This document shows, piece after piece, positions 63,623-64,000 of a stretch of DNA of 64,000 nucleotides; the first letter of the stretch is position 1; every line of letters starts with the position of its first letter. The translations under genes and the position numbers were made by a program. The stretch is from contig NC_077248.1 of assembly GCF_947179165.1 (NCBI RefSeq), forward strand, positions 9,607,256-9,671,255, given 5' to 3'. Source of the DNA: Solanum dulcamara (Eukaryota > Streptophyta > Magnoliopsida > Solanales > Solanaceae). The notes beneath the pieces were generated by a model, which saw only the letters and a program-made list of their open reading frames with translations, ran no database searches and had not been told where the DNA came from.

Positions 63623-64000
63623 TTACTATGTTGGGTTTACTTGTCCATGACTCATTTGCTGGCTAACCGCGTGATCCTACCAGTACACTATTGATTTTGT
63701 GTACCGATACTACACTTGCTCTGTTTTTATTGAGTACAAGACATATTCAGCCAGCTCCGGAGAGACCTCGTTTAGAGGAGAGATAGTTGTTCGTGTTCAA
63801 GGGTAAGCCATTTCTTTCAGGCTGCCGTGAACTCTCTTTTAACCTAGTTCTTCTTTCGGGACTTAGATGTTCAGACACTGGTTGTATCTTTTATGACTCT
63901 CTTTTGGGATAACATTCCCTTTCTTAAGCTTGATAGCTGTTAGAGTTTTGGTACGATTGACTTTCAGTTCCTATAATGTTTTTCCGCATATTTAAGTTGT
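62440..64000 (+). mobile_element. LTR-like sequence, probably gypsy type, cut by the window end
   Basis: It has the texture of a plant gypsy LTR: moderate GC, no ORF, phrases such as CAGCGGGACAGTCGTGAATT, GTTTGCAGGTCCCATGAGAG and TTTCAGGCTGCCGTGAAC. No TG..CA ends or duplication could be fixed, because the right end lies outside the window. Family and left boundary are guesses. Confidence 0.4.
63566..63620. repeat. (TA)27 microsatellite
   Basis: Uninterrupted alternating TA over about 55 bases inside the LTR-like region. Confidence 0.97.

Overview
This is a plant nuclear window, almost certainly from a Solanaceae genome (Solanum, Capsicum or Nicotiana type). The reasons are AT-rich intergenic DNA, split genes with GT..AG introns, Au-type and tRNA-derived SINEs, RTE LINE fragments ending in (TTG)n, hAT, Harbinger and Stowaway MITEs, and Ty1/copia and Ty3/gypsy LTR remnants. 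Host genes take up a minority of the sequence and transposon debris most of the rest. All coordinates and intron phases were worked out by eye; no search or alignment was run.

Four host loci read as intact. (1) A mitochondrial m-AAA protease of the FTSH3/FTSH10 type lies on the minus strand at 21640-8304. Its eight exons join in phase to an 815-residue protein. (2) A SIAMESE-RELATED (SMR) CDK inhibitor is a single exon on the plus strand at 41596-41865. (3) An FHY1/FHL-type phytochrome A nuclear-import factor is on the minus strand, 53538-50286, with three exons and 261 residues. (4) A DHHC protein S-acyltransferase of the PAT16 type is on the minus strand, 61720-55745, with seven exons and 283 residues.

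Beside the intact FTSH gene, at 1-4890, is a second partial tandem copy (exons 4-7). It has lost exons 1-3, carries an in-frame stop in exon 4, has a 30-bp insertion there, and has lost 13 residues net around the Gly-rich linker. It reads as a pseudogene or an N-terminally truncated paralog, and its last exon would lie off the left edge.

Layout: 1-4890 FTSH pseudogene with an RTE LINE in an intron; 4891-8303 spacer with a MITE; 8304-21640 FTSH gene with many intronic SINEs and MITEs, including one hAT element nested in another; 21661-24177 AT-rich repeats; 24178-29598 broken copia gag-pol with LTR pieces in opposite orientation; 29599-36432 gene-poor, including a GC-richer degenerate tandem repeat; 36433-38854 gypsy-type solo LTR; 41384-41865 SMR promoter and gene; 44556-47376 Helitron-like end and two RTE fragments in inverted orientation; 48351-49972 MITEs; 50286-53538 FHY1-like gene; 55745-61720 PAT gene; 62440-64000 LTR-like sequence running off the edge.

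The genes are functionally unrelated (mitochondrial proteostasis, cell cycle, light signalling, protein lipidation), as is usual in plant chromosomes. I found no novel multi-gene system. The most informative observations are the decayed FTSH duplication, the inverted RTE pair flanking a captured copy of the SMR 3' flank, and several transposon insertions whose target-site duplications can be read directly.
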